Assembly: GCA_003248755.1 (NCBI GenBank)
Contig: QFQW01000018.1
Location: 1 to 53,449, forward strand
From: Chryseobacterium sp.
Lineage (GTDB): Bacteria > Bacteroidota > Bacteroidia > Flavobacteriales > Weeksellaceae
Direction of reading: 5' to 3'
Length of the DNA stretch: 53,449 nt
This document shows, one piece after another, positions 50,273-53,449 of this stretch. The notes under the pieces were generated by a model, which was given only the letters and a program-made list of their open reading frames with translations, did no database searches and was not told the origin of the DNA. Each line of letters starts with the position of its first letter. Within the stretch, counting starts at the first letter, position 1. Both the position numbers and the translations under genes were made by a program.

Positions 50273-51337
50273 CTAAGCTCTCGGTTTTTTACTTTGCAGA
50301 TAAATCAATTGTCCCGCTTTTGGCTCTTGTCCGGCTTCCATTCTGTTTTTAGAATAGAGTTTTTTCAATTTGATTCCGAATTTCTGAGCAATATCGTGCA
50401 TTGTCTCTCCAATTCCGGCTTTGTAAGTGGCTATGTTTCCTGATGAACTTTTACTTTCCAGGAAAATAATATCGTTTTTATGAAGTTTAGAATTATCCAA
50501 TTCATTGTACTTCATCAGGCGTTTCTCACTAATCCAGAATTTTTTCGCAATGTCTTCCGCGTCAGCATCTACAGGCATTACAAAGAATTTTAGATTATTA
50601 TTCGGGTGATTTTTTACCAAGATATTTTTCAGGAGGTTGGCTTTGGTTTTTGCATCAACAATTTCAGAAACCTCAGATTGCTGTTTTGCGTAAGAACCTT
50701 GGGAATAATCTACCTTCACAGTTGGTGGAGCAACTTTTTCATTTTGTTTTTCCTGACCAAGCTGAGCCATAAAAACCGCATCACTATTAAGCTCCGGATA
50801 CAATTTTAGAATAGCATAATAAACCTCATCTTTTGTTGTATTATCAAATTCATACAATTTGTAACGCTCAATTTTATCAATCAAGATATAAGCATATCTC
50901 GGATTGGTCGCATAGCCTGCTTTTTTCAGACCATGTGCCCAAGCTTTGTAATCTTTTGGGTCCAGGTCAAAAAGTTTTGTGTAATATTTTCTCGTCGCCA
51001 AAAAAACCGAATGGTCTTCATAGGACTGCTTGGGGTCTTCATAAACTCGGAAACACTCGTTGGGAGCGTCATCTGTGTGGCTCATTGTTTTTCCCGTCCA
51101 ATCTTCCTTACATTTGATTCCGAAATGATTTTTCCCCAATTGCGCCAATCGGCTTTGTCCGCCGCCTGTTTCCAAAAGTCCCTGAGCCAGTGTAATACTC
51201 GCAGGAATTTTGTATTTTTCCATTTCTTCCACCGCATAAGGTGCAAATTTCTGGATGTATTGGTCTTCCGTTTTCCAGGTTTGCGCTTTTACAAGGCCTA
51301 AAACACTTACAAAACCAATTACTAATACTTTTCTCAT
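50273..51337 (-). CDS. Secreted peptidoglycan hydrolase: glucosaminidase with LysM domains
   Basis: 354 residues. Signal peptide about 1-18 (ending V-K-A-Q). The glucosaminidase (GH73-like) domain spans about 25-165, with catalytic glutamate E56 in L-A-Q-G-L-L-E-T-G-G-G-Q-S and the following N-H-F-G-I-K-C. The C-terminal half has two LysM-like segments (about 240-295 and 300-350, Y-K-A-G-I-G-E-T-M-H-D-I-A-Q-K-F-G). It cleaves glycan strands of the cell wall. It is 48 bases upstream of hemL on the same strand. Confidence 0.93.
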   Translation of the reverse strand: MRKVLVIGFVSVLGLVKAQTWKTEDQYIQKFAPYAVEEMEKYKIPASITLAQGLLETGGGQSRLAQLGKNHFGIKCKEDWTGKTMSHTDDAPNECFRVYEDPKQSYEDHSVFLATRKYYTKLFDLDPKDYKAWAHGLKKAGYATNPRYAYILIDKIERYKLYEFDNTTKDEVYYAILKLYPELNSDAVFMAQLGQEKQNEKVAPPTVKVDYSQGSYAKQQSEVSEIVDAKTKANLLKNILVKNHPNNNLKFFVMPVDADAEDIAKKFWISEKRLMKYNELDNSKLHKNDIIFLESKSSSGNIATYKAGIGETMHDIAQKFGIKLKKLYSKNRMEAGQEPKAGQLIYLQSKKPRA

Positions 51338-51366
51338 ATTTATTTTTTACTAAATATTTTATTTTT

Positions 51367-51478
51367 AAGGAGCTTTATCCCGCTTTCCACTATATCTTTT
51401 TTGTTTAGAAGCTAAGTCATTAATAGAACTTTGCACCAAAAACAAAAAAGGATGCCGTTGCAATCGGGGCTATGGGTT
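51367..51478 (-). repeat. Dispersed structured repeat R1, copy e
   Basis: Read on the minus strand: TAGCCCCGATTGCAACGGC, then ATCC, the arm CTTTTTTGTTT, a loop of about 40 bases, the arm AAACAAAAAAG, and ATATAGTGGAAAGCGGGATA ending in AAGCTCC. Compared with copy a the two GATTG-type blocks have exchanged internal sequence (GCAAC versus TAGTG) and the stem arms differ but still pair. Confidence 0.72.
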
Positions 51479-51517
51479 TTCAGCTTTTTTTCACCATTTT
51501 CCTTTCAAACGAACTTT

Positions 51518-51598
51518 TGTCATTCCATAGTAAACCTAACGAAGTGGTTCGACGTAGTCAATTTAACCAAAGTTTGGCGAGATTCTTTCGGAATGACA
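51518..51598. repeat. Imperfect palindromic repeat R2, copy b (inverted relative to copy a)
   Basis: TGTCATTCCATAGTAAACC ... TTTCGGAATGACA. Its reverse complement aligns end to end with copy a, including the inner GAAGTGGTTCGACG stretch. Like copy a it is next to an R1 element, in the same relative order and orientation. Confidence 0.75.
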
Positions 51599-51607
51599 AT
51601 ATTATGG

Positions 51608-52522
51608 CTATTCAATAATCTGAATTCTACCTTTACTTTTCAAAAACTGATTCGCTCCTTGGATTCCCTGCAATCCACCGGTATGAAATGTCAGAATTTT
51701 TGCATCTTTCGGAAAGAAACCTTTCTCTGCCAAATCAAAAATCTTCTGCATCATTTTTCCGGTATAGATTGGGTCAAGCGGAATTCCATGTTCCTCATAA
51801 AACCAATTTATAAAACGGATATTCTCATCTGTTATTTTCCCGTATCTGTTTTCATCTGCATCAATCAAATCAAAATTGTCTCTTCTACTCCATGCCGAAA
51901 TTGTTTTTTGCAAAGAATCATCCTTCACAACTTTGATTCCGACAACTTTCTGATTCTCATCTGCAAATTTGGAAATCCCTGCAATCGTTCCTCCTGTTCC
52001 AACTGCCGTGCAAAGATAATCAAAATCTTTGGTGTCATTTCCAAGCATATATTGGACACCTTCAACCGCCATTTCATTACTTCCACCTTCCGGAATAATG
52101 AGTGCATCTGGGTATTGTTCTGAAAATTGCTTAGTTAATTTTTCCTTGTTCTGATAATCTTGTCTTGAAACAAAAAAGAATTGCATTCCGTTTTTTGAAG
52201 CTTCGGAAAGTGTTGGGTTTTCTTGCCAATTATTTTCTATTTCATTTCCTCTGATAATTCCAATAGTGGGAATATCAAACTGCTTTCCAAAAGCAGAAAC
52301 CGACGCTATATGATTGGAGAAAGCACCTCCAAAAGAAATTAATAATGGATTTTCAGGTTTCGATTCCAAATATCCATTGACATTGAAAAAGAGTTTCCAG
52401 AATTTGTTCCCTGAAATTTTCGGGTGAATAAGGTCTTCTCTTTTAATAAAAATCCGAACATCAAAATCAGTTTTGATTTCAACAATTGGGATTTTATATT
52501 CCGGAACCTGAAGCATCTTCAA
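51608..52522 (-). CDS. PLP-dependent enzyme of the ACC deaminase/D-cysteine desulfhydrase family
   Basis: 304 residues. The PLP lysine is K40 in K-I-S-G-N-K-F-W-K. The N-L/N-H-I-A motif (S-F-G-G-A-F-S-N-H-I-A, about 84-94), G-G-S-N-E-M-A-V-E-G and C-T-A-V-G-T-G-G-T-I-A bind the cofactor. Family members deaminate 1-aminocyclopropane-1-carboxylate or desulfhydrate D-cysteine. Which reaction applies here cannot be decided; D-cysteine desulfhydrase activity is commoner outside plant-growth bacteria. Monocistronic. Its 3' side is occupied by R2 and R1. Confidence 0.88.
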   Translation of the reverse strand: MKMLQVPEYKIPIVEIKTDFDVRIFIKREDLIHPKISGNKFWKLFFNVNGYLESKPENPLLISFGGAFSNHIASVSAFGKQFDIPTIGIIRGNEIENNWQENPTLSEASKNGMQFFFVSRQDYQNKEKLTKQFSEQYPDALIIPEGGSNEMAVEGVQYMLGNDTKDFDYLCTAVGTGGTIAGISKFADENQKVVGIKVVKDDSLQKTISAWSRRDNFDLIDADENRYGKITDENIRFINWFYEEHGIPLDPIYTGKMMQKIFDLAEKGFFPKDAKILTFHTGGLQGIQGANQFLKSKGRIQIIE

Positions 52523-53021
52523 AATTAAAGAAATTCAATGGAATTATAAATGCTATTTCAATTTGAAAATTTATTAATTCCCTTAAGCTCATAAAAAATG
52601 ACATCTTTTTATAATTTCAAAATGAAACCACACACAAAAATTTTAGATAAACTACCTCGAGAAATTATTTAGATTTAAACAAACTTTTTTTGACTAACAA
52701 CTTTTGATTAAGTCAAATTGGTGATGATTATAAAATAACTACAAATAAAGTATTATAAAAACCAACAATACAATCATATTATATTACTAATTAAAAATCA
52801 GTAAAAAAAACACAACAATCTAAAAATCAAATGCATTAATTTGTAAAATACAATTCAAGATGTAATGATTTCAGAATTCATTAACTACTTTATTTTTCAA
52901 ATAAAAATCTTTACCTTAATATTGTCAAAGATTTAAAGATTCAACAGGTTTGTAATCGATAAAAGTTAAAAAAGCAAATGATGAGAAGAGATCATCAGGT
53001 ATTTTCTTGGTACTTATTCAT
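52523..53021. other. Gene-free AT-rich stretch
   Basis: About 500 bases between the PLP enzyme gene and the transketolase terminator. It is extremely AT-rich, with no long open frame and no repeat family member recognised. The only hints are a short plus-strand frame beginning at 52979 (ATG ATG AGA AGA) that runs into the terminator and the opposite gene, and the promoter-like TTTACCTTAATATTG near 52911. Confidence 0.6.
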
Positions 53022-53054
53022 AAAAAAGTCCACCAATATGGTGGACTTTTTATA
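53022..53054. terminator. Terminator after the transketolase gene
   Basis: Perfect 12-bp stem AAAAGTCCACCA/TGGTGGACTTTT with a three-base loop and A/T runs on both strands. Confidence 0.88.
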
Positions 53055-53066
53055 TTTAAAAAAAAT

Positions 53067-53449
53067 TTATTTAGTTCTTTCAATAATCTTTTTGACTGCT
53101 TTTACAACTGCCTCTGCATCAATTTGATACTTTTTCATTAATTCTGCGGGAGTCCCAGACTCTCCGAAAGTATCGTGAACAGCTACAAACTCCTGAGGCG
53201 TTGGTCTTCTTCTTGCTAAAACTCCTGCAACAGATTCTCCCAATCCCCCAAGATAATTATGTTCTTCTGCTGTAACAATTTTGCCAGTTTTTTCTACAGA
53301 CTTAAGGATGATCTCCTCATCTAGAGGTTTAATAGTGTGGATATTGATGATTTCACAAGAGATTCCTTCTTTCTCCAACTCATCTGCCGCCAGCAAAGAT
53401 TCCCAAACCAGATGTCCGGTTGCTACAATCGTAACGTCTGTACCTTCTT
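53067..53449 (-). CDS. Transketolase, C-terminal subunit (partial, 5' end outside the window)
   Basis: 127 codons of open frame run from the window edge to the stop at 53067. The sequence begins E-G-T-D-V-T-I-V-A-T-G-H-L-V-W-E-S-L, the start of the transketolase C-terminal domain. It continues with I-N-I-H-T-I-K-P-L-D, T-A-E-E-H-N-Y-L-G-G-L-G and D-T-F-G-E-S-G-T-P. The pattern fits the C-terminal half (TktB-like) of split transketolases common in Bacteroidota; pyruvate dehydrogenase E1 beta and DXS share the fold but match less well. Acts in the non-oxidative pentose phosphate pathway. Confidence 0.85.
   Translation of the reverse strand, partial: EGTDVTIVATGHLVWESLLAADELEKEGISCEIINIHTIKPLDEEIILKSVEKTGKIVTAEEHNYLGGLGESVAGVLARRRPTPQEFVAVHDTFGESGTPAELMKKYQIDAEAVVKAVKKIIERTK

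Noticed and set aside
53067..53396. Transketolase fragment starting at an internal TTG (53396)
   Set aside because: The frame is open to the window edge and conserved sequence continues upstream, so the gene is cut by the window, not truncated.
1..53449. CRISPR array, tRNA or rRNA genes, prophage or transposase
   Set aside because: No regularly spaced repeats, cloverleaf genes or integrase/transposase motifs were recognised. The dispersed repeats are too variable and widely spaced for CRISPR.

Overview
The window looks like chromosome from a flavobacterium of the Chryseobacterium/Epilithonimonas type (Bacteroidota, Weeksellaceae). It is AT-rich, and several exported proteins end in a type IX secretion (T9SS) type A sorting domain. 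Start regions often carry the Bacteroidota -7 promoter box TAnnTTTG and lack strong Shine-Dalgarno sites. The F-type ATP synthase operon lacks atpD and atpC, as is usual in this phylum. No rRNA, tRNA, CRISPR array, prophage or insertion sequence was recognised.

Layout. 1-7.2 kb: the end of a probable PPK2 gene, rmuC, hemB, a CTD-only T9SS protein, an OmpA-like porin-type protein, a VanZ-like protein, a zinc alcohol dehydrogenase and a possible stress protein. 7.2-12.2 kb: a leucine operon read leftward (leuA-leuC-methyltransferase-leuD-leuB). 12.4-17.4 kb: a helical protein of unknown function, then thrS-infC and a separately promoted rpmI-rplT. infC appears to start at a non-canonical AUA upstream of the first ATG. 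17.5-22.7 kb: three secreted metallopeptidases (M28, M28-PDZ, M36-like) and a lipoprotein. 22.8-25.6 kb: a compact DNA-damage module, an S24/HTH repressor-alkB operon divergent from a UmuC-type polymerase. 25.6-33.2 kb: clpS, a CNNM/CBS protein and the ATP synthase genes atpZ-orf-atpB-E-F-H-A-G. 33.8-35.1 kb: ffh. 35.3-37.0 kb: a GC-richer HxlR/SDR/SnoaL-like cassette that looks acquired. 37.2-43.0 kb: a membrane TPR-HTH regulator between two T9SS cargo genes. Both cargo genes carry the same TGTCAC-N4-TGTCACGCC box at the same distance from their start codons; the second is interrupted by an in-frame TAA. 43.1-53.4 kb: a DUF2339/DUF3999 pair, two exported proteins, a decayed duplicate of the hemL 3' end, hemL, a glucosaminidase, an ACC-deaminase-like PLP enzyme and the C-terminal end of a split transketolase.

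Between genes lie at least three dispersed repeat families. The most interesting (R1, five copies) keeps conserved GATTG...GGAAA blocks around a hairpin whose two arms change together between copies. This suggests a structured RNA. A second family (R2, about 80 bp imperfect palindrome) occurs twice, each time just upstream of an R1 copy in the same relative orientation.

All calls come from reading the sequence and the translations. No database search was run, so family names are by recognition of motifs.
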